64,000 bases of DNA from contig JACDOX010000012.1 of the NCBI GenBank assembly GCA_014549065.1, forward strand, positions 9,743,413-9,807,412, given 5' to 3'. This document shows, one piece after another, positions 25,500-38,205 of this stretch. The stretch's first letter is position 1. The number at the start of each line of letters is the position of its first letter. Source of the stretch: Cardinalis cardinalis (Eukaryota > Chordata > Aves > Passeriformes > Cardinalidae). The translations under genes were made by a program, and so were the position numbers. Below the pieces are notes generated by a model. It was given only the letters and a program-made list of their open reading frames with translations, had not been told where the DNA came from and made no database searches.

Positions 25500-25768
25500 G
25501 ATTCTTGTTAAAGCTGTGCCAGAGGAGGTTTAGGTTGGATTTTAGAAAAGATTCTTCCCCCAGAGGGGAGTTGGATGCTGAAAGAGCCTTGCCAGAGAAG
25601 TGTTCATAGCCCCAAGCTTGAGAGAGTTTAAGAAGTGCTTAGACAACACTCCCAGGCACATGGTGTGACTCTTGGGGATGGTGCTGTGCAGAGCCAGGAA
25701 TTGGACATTCTTCATCCTTGTGGGTCCCTTCCTACTCTGGATATTCTATTATTCTATGATTCACTACT
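25500..25768 (+). mobile_element. CR1 LINE 3' end, plus strand
   Basis: The stretch starts near GCTGTGCCAGAGGAGGTTTAG, continues through GGATGGTGCTGTGCAGAGCC (about 25677-25696) and ends with TGGGTCCCTTCCTACTCTGG (about 25721-25740) and a TATTCTATTATTCTATGATTC tail at about 25742-25762. This order is that of CR1 3' ends common in songbirds. Only about 270 bp of noncoding 3' sequence remain, as is typical for a heavily 5'-truncated CR1 insertion. Confidence 0.9.
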
Positions 25769-25917
25769 ATAAACTTCCTAGTTCTAAAACTTGCAGTTTG
25801 AATCCAGTTGGTATCTCTTTTAGAAAGTGATTTATACTATGATTTGATCCCTCAATTAATTATTTAGAAACTGTCCATGGAAATAGCTTTAATTTTTAGA
25901 CATTCCCAACTCATACC

Positions 25918-26156
25918 TGTTGTGGTGTGCACGGTTTTTGTAAGGGTTTGGTTCAGTTTTGTATTTTATTATTCGTTTAAAAAAATAATGGTCTTGTTCA
26001 GGGTTTCCCCCCCTCCCCCCTTTCCCTCCCTTTTTCCTCCCCNTGCGGGTCTGCTGTAACGTACCCCATCATTTCAGTTACTCCCGCCTTTTTTTATGAT
26101 AATCCTTCTGTTCATCAGTTGTCCCCTCCTCCGTTGTCTTGGCAACCCCCCTATCC
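25918..26156 (-). mobile_element. Partial LTR (minus strand), running into an assembly gap
   Basis: The left edge starts TGTTGTGGTGTGC. On the minus strand this is an LTR end finishing ...CACCACAACA. Inward, a TTTATT at 25965-25970 is AATAAA on the minus strand, placed about 48 bp from the LTR end as expected for a short U5. Beyond it lies a C-rich block (26007-26044), then GC-richer sequence up to the first N. After the gap the sequence is ordinary AT-rich DNA at once, so the rest of the LTR must lie in the gap. The far end and any target-site duplication cannot be seen. Family assignment (avian ERV) is by pattern only. Confidence 0.62.
26007..26044 (-). repeat. C-rich tract; G-quadruplex motif on the minus strand
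   Basis: The plus strand has C7-T-C6-TTT-CCC-T-CCC, then T-rich sequence and CCTCCCC. On the minus strand this gives four or more G-runs of three or longer with loops of 1-3, satisfying the usual G-quadruplex pattern. It lies about 110 bp before the assembly gap. Confidence 0.85.
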
Positions 26157-26653
26157 NNNNNNNNNNNNNNNNNNNNNNNNNNNNNNNNNNNNNNNNNNNN
26201 NNNNNNNNNNNNNNNNNNNNNNNNNNNNNNNNNNNNNNNNNNNNNNNNNNNNNNNNNNNNNNNNNNNNNNNNNNNNNNNNNNNNNNNNNNNNNNNNNNNN
26301 NNNNNNNNNNNNNNNNNNNNNNNNNNNNNNNNNNNNNNNNNNNNNNNNNNNNNNNNNNNNNNNNNNNNNNNNNNNNNNNNNNNNNNNNNNNNNNNNNNNN
26401 NNNNNNNNNNNNNNNNNNNNNNNNNNNNNNNNNNNNNNNNNNNNNNNNNNNNNNNNNNNNNNNNNNNNNNNNNNNNNNNNNNNNNNNNNNNNNNNNNNNN
26501 NNNNNNNNNNNNNNNNNNNNNNNNNNNNNNNNNNNNNNNNNNNNNNNNNNNNNNNNNNNNNNNNNNNNNNNNNNNNNNNNNNNNNNNNNNNNNNNNNNNN
26601 NNNNNNNNNNNNNNNNNNNNNNNNNNNNNNNNNNNNNNNNNNNNNNNNNNNNN
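26157..26653. other. Assembly gap (497 Ns)
   Basis: A run of N. Open frames that cross it are artefacts. It probably hides the remainder of a GC-rich LTR. Confidence 0.99.
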
Positions 26654-29600
26654 ATATTGTCATAAAAGTAGAATAAGATAATTACAAAAACTGGTCTCTG
26701 AGGTCCTCCTCANATTCCTCTGAACACTGAATTACTTTCTTCTGCTGAGTTCTGAAGTGTAATCTGAACACCTGCAGCTTACACAGAAACCATATACTTC
26801 TGCAGATCTGTTTTCTTTCCTTCTAGCTCTACTGAACATCAAAATAATCTTGCTTCTGTTAAGCCCCTAAACTTCTCTATAAAATTAATCAGACATTGAA
26901 GCAGCAAAAGAGTGAAAGGTGATTTGGAATTTACAAGAAATATGTGCGGAATAATTCTGTGAATTAGTAGAAAAAGATTCTCTACAAGACTTTAAGAAAC
27001 AGTAGAGTCAAAGCAACATTACAGTGAAATTGATCAAAGAAAGAAATATTACAAGTTTAAAGAAGGACATTTAGACCAATCTCTTCCTTGGAAGAAAACC
27101 CTAAAAATCATAGATCATTGTCTCTGTGTTTTGATTGCTCACAAAAATATAATCTAAAAATGGAGATGCATACTCCAGTGAAGTATATTAGAAGACTTTA
27201 CCATGTACTGAAAAATTCTGTGACACCAATGTTTGTCACAGAAANCTTTAGAATAGAATTCTACTAGAATAGTATTATTTTCTGACAAGGAAATAATATA
27301 AACACTTATGCTACATATTGGTTAAAATTTTTAACTATTGGATATATTTCTCTGAGAATAAGTCATAGAATGCATTTTTCAGAATGATTTTTTAAATGAT
27401 CTCTTTAAAACTTAGTACAGAATTTTTTTTCTGAAAAACTTTAAAAATTATTGAAGTCATTTGTGTTTACTCCAAGTAAATGACAAGATTTTGTTAGCAG
27501 CAGAACAAATCCAATACAACTGGAAGACTAATTCAGGAGAATTGGAGAAAATTTCTATTAAGAATTCTTGTGATCAAGTTTGTAATTAATATTATGACAG
27601 GTATCATTTTAAGTACCTTCCTTTTGTGACTGAATTAATATTCAAAATATTTGTAATACATCAGTGTTTCAGATATTGAAAAGAGTAATGAATCCAATGT
27701 GCATGTGTTTCTAGTCTATTAATTTACTGATTTCATTAGATGTATGCTACAGAGATATTTTTTTTAAGAGCTAATTAAACTAATAATTTAAATTAAATCC
27801 TCAATATTTTCATCTAATATTTTGGGGAATGCTCTGTAGTAGTTATATTATGTCAAAAGAAATTATTTGACAATATCCTAATTAACAAAATGCAAGTAAC
27901 ATATATTACATAAAGCTTTGAAGGAATGCTATTGCATATTTAAACAATATTCTTTAAGACTTGTGTTTTTCTATATATATCTACATTAGTATTTACTTTA
28001 TATATGTTAGTGTTTTCTTTTGTCTCCCAAAACTTAGCTTCTTTCCCTCAAAGCTAGAATTTAATTAAGTTTTTGTAGTATTTATTTCATGTTAAAAAAA
28101 ATAAACAATATTTAGAGTATTGTGTATTAATGAATTCATGTTAAGATTCGTGCTGCTGTAAATATGCCTGCTCTTGATTCTGAGATATGAACTTGTGATC
28201 TGTCACTACAGAGCTTACCATTGTAACTGAGCAACTGATGAAAATATCTCTAAACAAGTAAGAAACTGAGGCTTCTAAAAAAAAAAAAACCAAGAAAATA
28301 AAGCACATCAAAAATAAACAATGTAATTTTTGCAGTAGCAATAGAGCTATCTGTTTAATCAAACAGGAAAGGTTAACTAAAAATCTAAACTTCCAAAAGA
28401 GGTTGCAGTCTATGAAACCCTTATCCAACATATATATTGTATCACATATTATATCATTTATTATATATTATATCATATATCTGTTCTAATGGGAAGCAAT
28501 TTAGAAACTGTATGCAGGGTGAGGTTTTTGGTTTTTTGTTTTTTTTTTTTTTGAGATGAGGAAGCCTTTACAAACATTATTTATCACATCAAATAATTAT
28601 TACAAAGTATCCTAGGAAGGAAATGCAATGACTAAGCACCCTGGGACTGTAGTTTTTGCTAGGAATAAGTGTTATAAAGGGAAAAAAAAAANCCCAAACA
28701 CTTTACCAGCTTAAAACATCCTTATCTGTGTTCAGAAAAATGTTAAACAAAGTAGCATTTTTATTACTCCAAAATGAAAAAAAACCCAGTTAACTANCCG
28801 TTTTAGTTTTCAGGAACTACATATTTGTCACATTTTCCAGGCAGAATACCATGATTTGAGCAACGTGGTGTTCAGCCTGAGTTTTCCCTCTGCAATTTTC
28901 TTTCAGATCATCAGGGATGAACTAATAGCAACCATGAACAAAGAAAACTTTTTATTTTTATTATAGCAGATACATACCTTCCTACATTCTCCTCTGCTTA
29001 AACTGGAAGACAGAAAAATTACAGGATATATATTGAAAAAATTGCTGTCAAACCAGGAAATGTTTTTATTTCTGTTTTATCTATGCTGTGCCTACCAGAC
29101 TTTGGGTGGTATCTTGTAAGTATAATGATCCATTTGCAGTTTCATGCTGCACCTACCTGATAGCANTGGTAGTTGGTAGATGACTATCAGGGTTTGTACT
29201 TGCAACATGCTCCCTTGTACTTTGCAAGCACTAACATTTCTAGAGCTGCAACATTACTTAATTGTATTTATGATAAGGGCAGCAGGTAGAAATTGCTGAC
29301 ACCTTCCATTCTAAGACATTTCTTCACCTCATAAGACCTCTGCTACATTTCAGGATAGAATTTCTATGCACATACATTTTTCTGAATATATATTTAATTT
29401 TCATAATTTCAGCAAAAGCTGTTCAGTTAGATTGGATTTAAGGCAAATTTTCCCATATCAAAGAAACATTAAAAAATTTCTGAAGGATTATTTGGGTATA
29501 TGCTTGAAATGTATGNTTGCATGCCTGTCTGTGTTTCAAAGGAATGGTGCTTTGTAGAGGAAAAGTATATTTTTTTATACAAAATCCAGTTATATTTGAC

Positions 29601-32600
29601 CAGGTTGTGGCCACCTAAAAATGCAGCTNCACATTTCATTTATCTGAATATTTATAGGTAGCTGATTTAGCCTTGGTGGAGCACATTAGNAAATCAGCTT
29701 TCTTCTGACCTGCTGCTTCTGCCTGGCATTCAGTATTTCCAAAAACCAGGAGCATGGAGAGCACTGGTGTTCCCAGCACCCTGCCTCGCTCAGGCAAGGC
29801 AGCTGGAAATGGAGGGAGTGTTCAGCTGCAGTACAGAGGGGTAAATAAAGCATGATTATATATACTCAGTTTTCAGCTGAGGTGAAGACTTTTTCACATT
29901 TCTGCATGCAGGACTGTGCAACTGTGCAGGACTGTTAATGTTCTTAAAATGTGGTTTTGTCACTTTTCATGATCTCTGCCACTATCAGTGAGTGGCACAC
30001 TTCTAATTATGTGGATTTTCAAAGTCACATGAAAGCTTTTTAGATGTCAAGTTGAAAGTAAATGAAAACATAATTTTGACTTTCCACTAAACTCTGCATT
30101 TAAAAATCCAGAAATTAAGAAGCTCTTGCTAATAATACAAGAACACATTTTTTAAAATGTTAAAGGAAATACATATTTAGATACTTCTGCCTTGTTTATG
30201 GAATGTTGGGCACCTTGATAAATCTTTATGGTCACTCAACTTCACTGATTTAAGAAATATTTTTGTCGCCATGATGAGACAAATTATGAGTGAGGTTATT
30301 TACTGCAACGTATTTACAACTTACAGGTTGTAGAGTTTCAGAAGTGAATAGATGTGTTCATTTCCTTGACCAGGTTGAGACTGAGCATTAATTNCATCCT
30401 GTGCTGAAGTATTGTCCACATTGCTGTGGTAAGATGTTCTTGTGGGTTTTCCCCATGACTTTGGTATTCACTCTGAAAACTGCTATAAAGATCCAAGGTT
30501 TCCCAGTTTTTACCAAAGTGAAGTAGACATTCTTTCCAAAATAATTTTCTTCATGCCTCCCAGAACTCTCCTAGAATTTTGCTAAATTCAGCTTGTTTCA
30601 TTTTCTGATGCGACTTTTTCCCTCATACTGAAAGTTAGATCTGGAACATGTATGTAAATATTCTGTGTATATTTATACTTATCGCAGAAGCTTGATATCA
30701 TATAGCCAGAAGGAAAAGTGTTAGTCTCAGCTGATGTGTGTTTATATAATGTCAGCAAGAAGCATTCTCATCCTTATCCTCAGCTGTGATATTCATACCA
30801 ACCAGGTATTCTCTTGGGCCTTGCCACACGTGATTCATCTTTACATTTGCAATGGAGCATGAGAATTTAGGACATTTCCTTACACACNTGTGGCTCCTAA
30901 ATTGCTGGCATGTGCTGGTGACACTACCTACTCCCCAGGGTATGATGACAACTATGATGACAACAAAGGACACAGGCAGTGACAAAGAAAGCTATACAAT
31001 TCTTATCTCAGCCTCTTCCAGTTCTTGAGATTCTAATTTGTTTGTTCCAGTTTATTAATGCAGTGCAGAAAAAACAACATAAAATCTACAGGCTTATATT
31101 CCTTGAGTGCTTTCACTTGGTGTACAGAGACGTCACCTTGCAGCCTAAGGATTAAGGGCAATGTTGTGTTCTGACCCCATTCTTTATTATCTTTTTCTTA
31201 TCTATTATTATTCGGAATCATTATTCTGTCCTCCCTACAGGACTTTACCANGCTTCTTGGGCCCAGAGTAAGTAAGAAATATTATCAGGTGTAAATGAAA
31301 GAACAGCAAGAATTATATTTTCATACACGAGTACTTTATTAAAAAAGGCTGTAAAAGAATTCAACATCAATACAAAGATGAAAAGCACTCTAAAGCTATA
31401 TCCCACCGCAAATTCACATACTCACATGCATATGTGAAATTCAGTCAATATTAATAACNGTATACAAACTAAAATATTTTGCACACTCCTGTTTCTAAAC
31501 TACACAATAAAAAAAAGTCAACCAAAATTCAATGGACTTTAAATCAACCTGGAAATAAAACTGAAAAGGCCTGGGGGTTCCACTGTCAAAACCAGGATAT
31601 GATTTTNATATTCTCTGCAATATTGTCAGTTATTGCAATTTTCTCTTCACTTACCAGGNTTCTGGCAGAAACAATTAATTACTTAAATGCTTTCTTTGGT
31701 CAAGGCAATCTTTAAGAGCNTTTTAAATCTTCTGTTGAAATGGAACACAGATATTAATTTCTGGAATATTAGAAACCAGTCTGTATGCACAGATTTTTGA
31801 CTTGTACCTCAGCTGGTATTTTAAACCCCAGAGCAAAGCTAAAAGATGTAACTGATTTCACAAGCTTGTTTCCAGATAAAGATTTCAACAATTGTTAAAA
31901 CGCAAAATCATATTCAGAATGCTGCAAAAGGAAACAGTTTTTATAACCTCCTACTGATAAGAAAAAGGAAAAAAATAGACCAAATACTTTTTCACAGAGG
32001 AAAAATCCTTTCTTGACATTTTTTCAGCTCCTGATTGGGTCTTATATCTGCAAAGAAACTTTTAACTAATACTAAAATTTACCTCTTGCAGAAATAAAAA
32101 TACATCTTCCTAGGTAGTATCTCCTGCTGCTAAAGCAACTTAAATAAAATATTGTTTGACTTTAAAAATGAAGACTAATTTTCTTTTCTTTCCACTAATA
32201 CCTGCCAGAAATATATACTTTAAAAATGAAAATGTTGTTTTTGTTCCTTTTTTACCAACAACTCATGAAGCAGCAGATGGGTTTAACACTGTGATGTAGG
32301 TGTACATGCCCTAGTATTGTGGTTCTGTGCCTTATTCTGATTACCAGCCACATGAAAATGCTGATCAGTCACCACTTCTTGCAATATCAAACAGAATTCC
32401 TGTGTGAGTCAATAGGATGATCCTCCTTTCATTTACTGAGAGGACAAAGTAAAAAAACAAAGCCTTTCCTCATCAGACAACTCAGTTCTCTCTCTCATCA
32501 CATGTGAGGCTATTAGCATTTACCACTAGAAGGTAAGTGATAAAGACATGGTTTCAANCAGGAAAATGCTGAGGCAAAGGAAATCTTGAAAACTGAATGA

Positions 32601-35409
32601 TTTTGAACCAACTTTTTATAATCACCAGTGAGCTCTTAGTCTCTGAAACTTGCATATGGATTACTAGTTTTACATATGTTACAGCCTGGTTTGTTGACTC
32701 TATCCAATGTAGACTCTCATCTGTCATTTAACAACCATCTGGTGTCTGTTGGCAAAGCATCACTTCATCATTTGTAGAATATTGTTCATGTGAGGGCTCT
32801 AGTCCTAAAGCAAATCTGGAGATTTTCATACCTTCAGCATGACCAGGTCATTTCATTTTTTTTCCCTTCTGGCAGATCTCANCTTTGTGGATTATTATAA
32901 GCAGAAACATATTTAACTGCCCTTCAGACCCTGAGGCTTAAAATTAGTTACTTATGTCGATATTTAGGTACACAACAAGAAGCCTGCTCAGGATTAAGAG
33001 AACCAATCAACATATGTCACTCACATGGACTCCAGCCCAAGTTTTCAGGTGCTCAGGTGTCCTCACTGTGCCCAACAAGGCTGGTAGGTGTTCAATAAGG
33101 TAATTCATCTATTATGCTAAGTATGAATTGAAAGATGTAATTTTAAAGAGCAGCTCTTAAAGATATTTGTTATACTAATTTTCCCTACACTAACAGCCTT
33201 TGACAAGTGCCTCTCTAATTTTCTAACTGTNGCTTTGATTTTATATTGCTGTCTAATAGAATATCCCTAAGACATCAAAANCAGTGGAAAAGAAAAAATG
33301 GCCTCCCAAAATTTGATTTGATGCCAAATTTTGAAATTCAATGCAAGTACAGTAAGACAATTATGCAGAGTTTCCACCAAGTGTNGATTGCTGTACAAAC
33401 ATTTTGAAATAATATCAGTGTTATAATAAAGAAGAGATTCTTACATCAGATTTTTTTAGATGTTTGGATTCAGTTGGGAATGTTTTTGTTTCCATTCTGC
33501 AGCCTTTGGTTGAGAGTTGCTGGGATTTTACAGCACAATCACAGTCTATTTTCTCCAGTGTGTAATTTTCTCAGAAAACCTTGGGCAACTCTGTTGATTT
33601 TTCAGTTGCTCCTACTGTGCTCAAAGATGACAATGTAAGTGCTTGCAGGCAGACTCAAGGAGTTGGTAACCACAAATTTTGTCATGTGGAATTTTCTAGC
33701 TTTGGGAATATGCAAAAATATGTCTTAGGTACATTTGAAACCTATTATTTGTCACATTCAATATTCTTCTGAAAAATGAATTATTCTGTTAGCTATTCAA
33801 TGCCTGCAGTTCTTTGTCTTTCGTTCAGATATATAACATAATCAGAACTCAGCTGTCACTAGTAAGTGGATGAATGTTTGTATGTGGGTTGTAACTCTAA
33901 TAATGTGCCTACCCTGCAGTTGAAAGGACTTGTGTATGGGTGGTGCTGTCATTATTGTATCTATTGAAAAATAAGGCACCATATGTACTATCTGCTCAAA
34001 TTGATTTAGCAGCTTCTGCTGAGTTTGGCTACAGTACTATGAGTAGTTAGGTGAAACAGTTTTTCTTAGCATATAACTTTCTGCCCCTTAAATGTACTTC
34101 TATACTAAAAGTTGCTAACTGCATTGATTAAAATTACTGATTTTCAATGTTAAACTCTCTTGGGGTGGAATACAAAGACATATAATTTTATATAGCTGGA
34201 AAACCTTTTAGTTGTCCTGAGTTCTTATGCTTTATTTTCATGTTTAAAGTTCTCAGAGAAGGTTGTGGTTGGCAACTGAGACTATTCATAAAAAATTACA
34301 TTTTTTATCCTTATCTTCTTAAAGATTTATAATTTTTAATGTGTTTAGTGTTAAGATAGACTATAATGAAGCACTCACAAAAAGAATTGTGTTTTTCTAA
34401 AATAATTTCATGAATATTCATAAATAAATAAACTCTTTCAGCATTTTTCCTGCATGACTTCTGGCACTGTCCTGCTTGCTTTTGGATTAGCTAAGTACTG
34501 AATAAGAAATTAAAAAATTCTCATCAAATAATGTCACCTGGTATTGTGTTCAGGGGTAGGAATATTATTTGCTAAAATGAAGTTTTGCGTGAATCTAATT
34601 TGTGCAGTGTGGACTTGAGGCCAACTTGAATACCAGACCTGCCAGCTTTCCTCGTTCTTATCTAAGTCTGGTGCAATCTATATTTAGCTCTGATACAAGG
34701 CTGCGCTGCTTTGGGGATGACCAGAAACCTCAGACAACAAGGCACATTTAGATACAGATAAAAATGAACTCAAATTTCTTACGAGCGCAGGTATCCACTC
34801 CTATGAAATGTGGGTGTTTCATGGCACTGTATACCAGGCTGCCACACCATTTCTTTTTGTTTGCTTGTTTATAACTACCATAGATGACCATCTCTGAACT
34901 GAGAAGATGATTTAGACTTCTTCCTGGAAGGACCTCTGGGGCAATTACTAAGGGTAGCAATTCCAGACACAAAGTCAAATAGGATTATAGATAAACTGAA
35001 TCCATTTTGTATTTTGGTTTGGTCTCAGGATTTGAATCCTTTATGATCTCAGTGATTTTCCTGACCAATAGCTATACAAAGGCAAAATTTTACCTAGAAT
35101 TTCTGAAAAACTAAAATGATCCTTCTTCTTTTTCCATCTTAACTATTCAAAATTACACTGTTCTGAGTTTAATAAAAGAAAGTGTCATCACAAATTAAAC
35201 TAATTCTGTCCGTAAAAGGCTAAAATCTGCCTTTGAAAACCATCAGGAACTGCACCTTACAATATACATNTGTTATCTAGAAGATGTAATTATGAAAATA
35301 TTCTCTATCTCACAAAAATACTAAAATTTTATGTCTTTGTCACCAATCAACCAGTGTACCCTTACTTGTATCTCTGCTGTTTTGTTGTCACACAGTGGAA
35401 GCTCTTCTG
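26654..35409. other. AT-rich unique sequence, no gene seen
   Basis: Nearly 9 kb without a recognised transposon or exon. Local features are an AT-only stretch around 28430-28485, a T/G tract at about 28524-28555, and a GC-richer patch at about 29700-29855 that I could not identify. There is also a minus-strand open frame of 77 codons with several cysteines at 30752-30985. A minus-strand AATAAA (TTTATT at about 31332) has no attached open frame. None amounts to a supported gene. Confidence 0.5.
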
Positions 35410-35971
35410 TGTTGGAGAGTCATAAAAATCAGAGGGTTTTAGGAAAATTAAGAAAGCAGGCCTTAAGCAGAAGTTATNGGAACAGATGCTAAAGCAGCAA
35501 AAAAGATTTCTAGGCCATGGTGTAGACGTGAGAAATAGAACAATAGGCTTGTGTTAGCTTGCCTTCTAAGTTGCAACAAGTTTATTTAATATATATTTTA
35601 GAAGGTTAAAAATNAATGGAGCGTTGTGCTTAGGTTTCTATGAACAAGCTATTGTGTTTAGAAAAAGCTTCATTGTTTTAACCAGAATTACGTATGCTGT
35701 AAGATTATTGGATAGAAATATGCCTTTTCTCTATGTGATTGGATGAAATTTACTCTAGATCTGTCTTATGCTCTNCNGTAANNTCAAGCTTCTTTGGCAT
35801 TCTGTGAAACCAGTGAGATGGCCACATCAAGTTGTCTCCATTGTAAAACAATGTTATGAGACTGATGTGGGAAATAAACCTCTCAAGGACCTGATTCCAG
35901 GTGTCCCGTCCCGTTTGTGCTGTAAATATATTGCTGGCGTGAAAATCGATTTATTTACCTTTGAGGTAATA
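35410..35971 (+). mobile_element. Solo LTR of an ERVK-like endogenous retrovirus, plus strand
   Basis: The element starts TGTTGGAGAG and ends GGTAATA; the last CA appears mutated to TA. It is flanked by a perfect 6-bp direct repeat CTTCTG at 35404-35409 and 35972-35977. A 6-bp duplication is the usual ERVK (beta-like) hallmark. Near 35870-35876 lies AATAAA, about 100 bp before the end, giving a plausible R-U5 boundary followed by a GC-richer GTCCCGTCCCG-like stretch. Length 562 bp fits an LTR. No internal retroviral genes adjoin either side, so the provirus was lost by recombination between its two LTRs. Several Ns at 35775-35783 blur part of U3. The 106-codon open frame from 35768 overlaps this LTR and is not a gene. 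Confidence 0.78.
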
Positions 35972-36266
35972 CTTCTGCTGCTCTGTGACTCAGTCACCAT
36001 ACTCAACATGGCTACTAACCAGGTCCTGTTTATTAATTGGAGACTTATTAATTGGATTGTGAGAGCATCTGTTAGATTTGAGATTTAAGCAGAATCAGGT
36101 TGAATATCTGTATCTCCACCAAACCAGCAGCTCGATGCTCAGTTGTTACCTCTGATCTCCTAGGGATCAGAGATTTCTTGGGAATACCCAGAGAAGAGAT
36201 TTTGTTCAGAAATATCTATTATGTCTGTGACCAGATTTTAAGTGAGCATAATCAAACCTAACCCTC

Positions 36267-36540
36267 TGCAAACGCCCTTCCTGGCCAGTCTGGGACCTTG
36301 TCTGACCCTGGTTTCCCTCACAGGGCTTGTTCCTCACCCCTTCATATGGGGTGACATTCCTGCCTAGCTTCATCCCGTGCCCAAGGACACACCTGGGGCT
36401 GCCTCACTGCTCCCCAGCTGCCTTGCCTCTGGTTGAGGTGGTGGGAATGGCCCAGGATGCCAAGTCCTGCCCTGCCCTGCCCTGCCCTGCCCTGCCCTGC
36501 CCTGCCCTGCCCTGCTGACTTGTGCAGTCCTGCTGTCTCC
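36267..36540 (+). repeat. GC-rich dispersed repeat, copy A (unidentified family)
   Basis: A GC-rich island in AT-rich DNA. Its core at about 36380-36450 contains CCCAAGGACACACCTGGGGC, CACTGCTCCCCAGCTGCC and GGTTGAGGTGGTGGGA. The same elements appear in the same order, with divergence, at 53845-53925. It includes the (CCTGC)10 array. It may be part of an LTR or an unclassified repeat. It lies about 300 bp downstream of the ERVK-like LTR but need not belong to it. Confidence 0.55.
36466..36515 (+). repeat. (CCTGC)10 microsatellite
   Basis: Ten perfect CCTGC units in tandem. The open frames translated through it (CPALP repeats and their antisense) are products of the repeat, not a protein gene. 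Confidence 0.97.
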
Positions 36541-38205
36541 AAACCTCAGAGAACTGCTGTCACATGAGGCACCCTGACTTCAAGAATTTAAAAGTGAAAT
36601 GTGTTAAAATTTAAGCTAACTCTGGGAATGCAATTGTATTGAAAGTGGTGAGTATTCAAATTTGGTTTTACTTGATACAGGATCTTTGAAATACAGAGTG
36701 TTTTGGGTGAAAACGTATAGAGGAACTGAAGAGGCTCTCAAGAAAAAAAGGTGACATGATTCTGATGAGAAAAATGCAATATGGCTTTTCANGTTTAATT
36801 TCTGGTTATGAGGGACACTAACTGTATGGAAGGAACAGGTCTGACAATTGCATTGTTGTAGGATTTGTCAAAGCATTGCTGGAGATCCTAACTGTGCCAG
36901 ACCCTGTTAGATGGGGATGCTGATGAACCAATTTTCCATTCTCCATTTAAAATAATGCTTTCAGACATTTAAAACATAAGCAAAGTTGAGGGGACATGAC
37001 ACTGTACAGCTTTTTTTGTCCTGACAGATCTTATGAAAGATTCTAGTCAGTTTTGCAAATTAGTACTAATTCTTTCTCACTCGTTACCCAAGAAATAACA
37101 GCTCATAAGTGCTTTTAGACATTCTCTCTGCATTAATGTGGTTCCCTAACTACTCTGTAATGTGTCACTTTCTAAACCTAGACTTTCCACTGGGTTATAA
37201 AATTTCATTAATAGAGAATTTGAAATTATTCTCTTTACTTCTTCAAAAGCTTTTCCTTGTATTTCTGTCCATTCCCGTACAATGACTTTAAATTATTTGG
37301 CTCAGAAGCTCCTATTCTTTTTTCACAAGTAATTAAGAAGGCCCAGCACTATTCTCAAGGTTCTTTGACTCTGAAGTATTTATAGGCCTGAGCATCTCTA
37401 TGATTTTTTCAGATCACAGTTTAGTAATTTATTGTCAGCTGAAGTAAGACACAAGGTACTTTCTCTTACTAAGCCAAATAAAATGCAACTTCAGGTTAGC
37501 CAGATTCTGTTTAATATATTTCTCTTTTTGTTAATTTCAATTTCTGCTCGTGACCTGTTGTTCTCAAGTAATGAAAATGTTAGCAATTATTTGTTTAACC
37601 ATCAGACAGTTCTTCCTGACCTCAGTTTAGTTTTGATCAAATGATTTCTTACATGCATTATGGTTTTAACGACCTAAAATTATGCAGTATATCGTAGAAA
37701 AATAATAATCCTGGTGAAATGTCTTCAGTAACTTCTGTTTCTTGTTCAGTGATCTTTAATGCAAGTATGTTATTTACAGTCTAATGGTATCTTTAACACC
37801 AAGGGTATATGGTTTGGCTAGTTTTTCCTCAAAGTTCATNATTCTTTTTATTTCTACTTTTTGAAGCATTACAAATAATCTGATTTCTAATTATTCAACA
37901 AGTATCATTTACACTTCCACCTATTATTCTAAACAGAAAGAGTCTTAAACTTGAAAAGCAATTTTCACCTTACTTTAGGTCAAATCACCAGTTCATNTTT
38001 TGTGTTTCAGATACTGAAAAACATGTGGAGCTTAACTTTTGCCTGCACTTTCTAAATACCTTAGGTTTGTGATATAACAATTATGAAAATAATATAATCT
38101 TTATTTCTTTTATACTTCTTTTATATATNTATCCAGAGTCCCTTATATTTTTAATGTATATAATGGTTTGTTGTGAATGATTGGTGTGGCCAATTAATAA
38201 TCACT
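36541..38205. other. AT-rich unique sequence
   Basis: No repeat family, exon or RNA gene recognised. Confidence 0.5.

Noticed and set aside
26096..26681. Open frames of 170-189 codons on both strands
   Set aside because: They consist almost wholly of the 497-N gap.
31320..31345. Minus-strand AATAAA that might mark the 3' end of a gene
   Set aside because: No open frame, exon-like sequence or GU-rich downstream element could be linked to it; AATAAA is frequent in AT-rich DNA.
36327..36542. Open frames with CPALP or GQGRA repeats
   Set aside because: They are translations of the (CCTGC)10 microsatellite.
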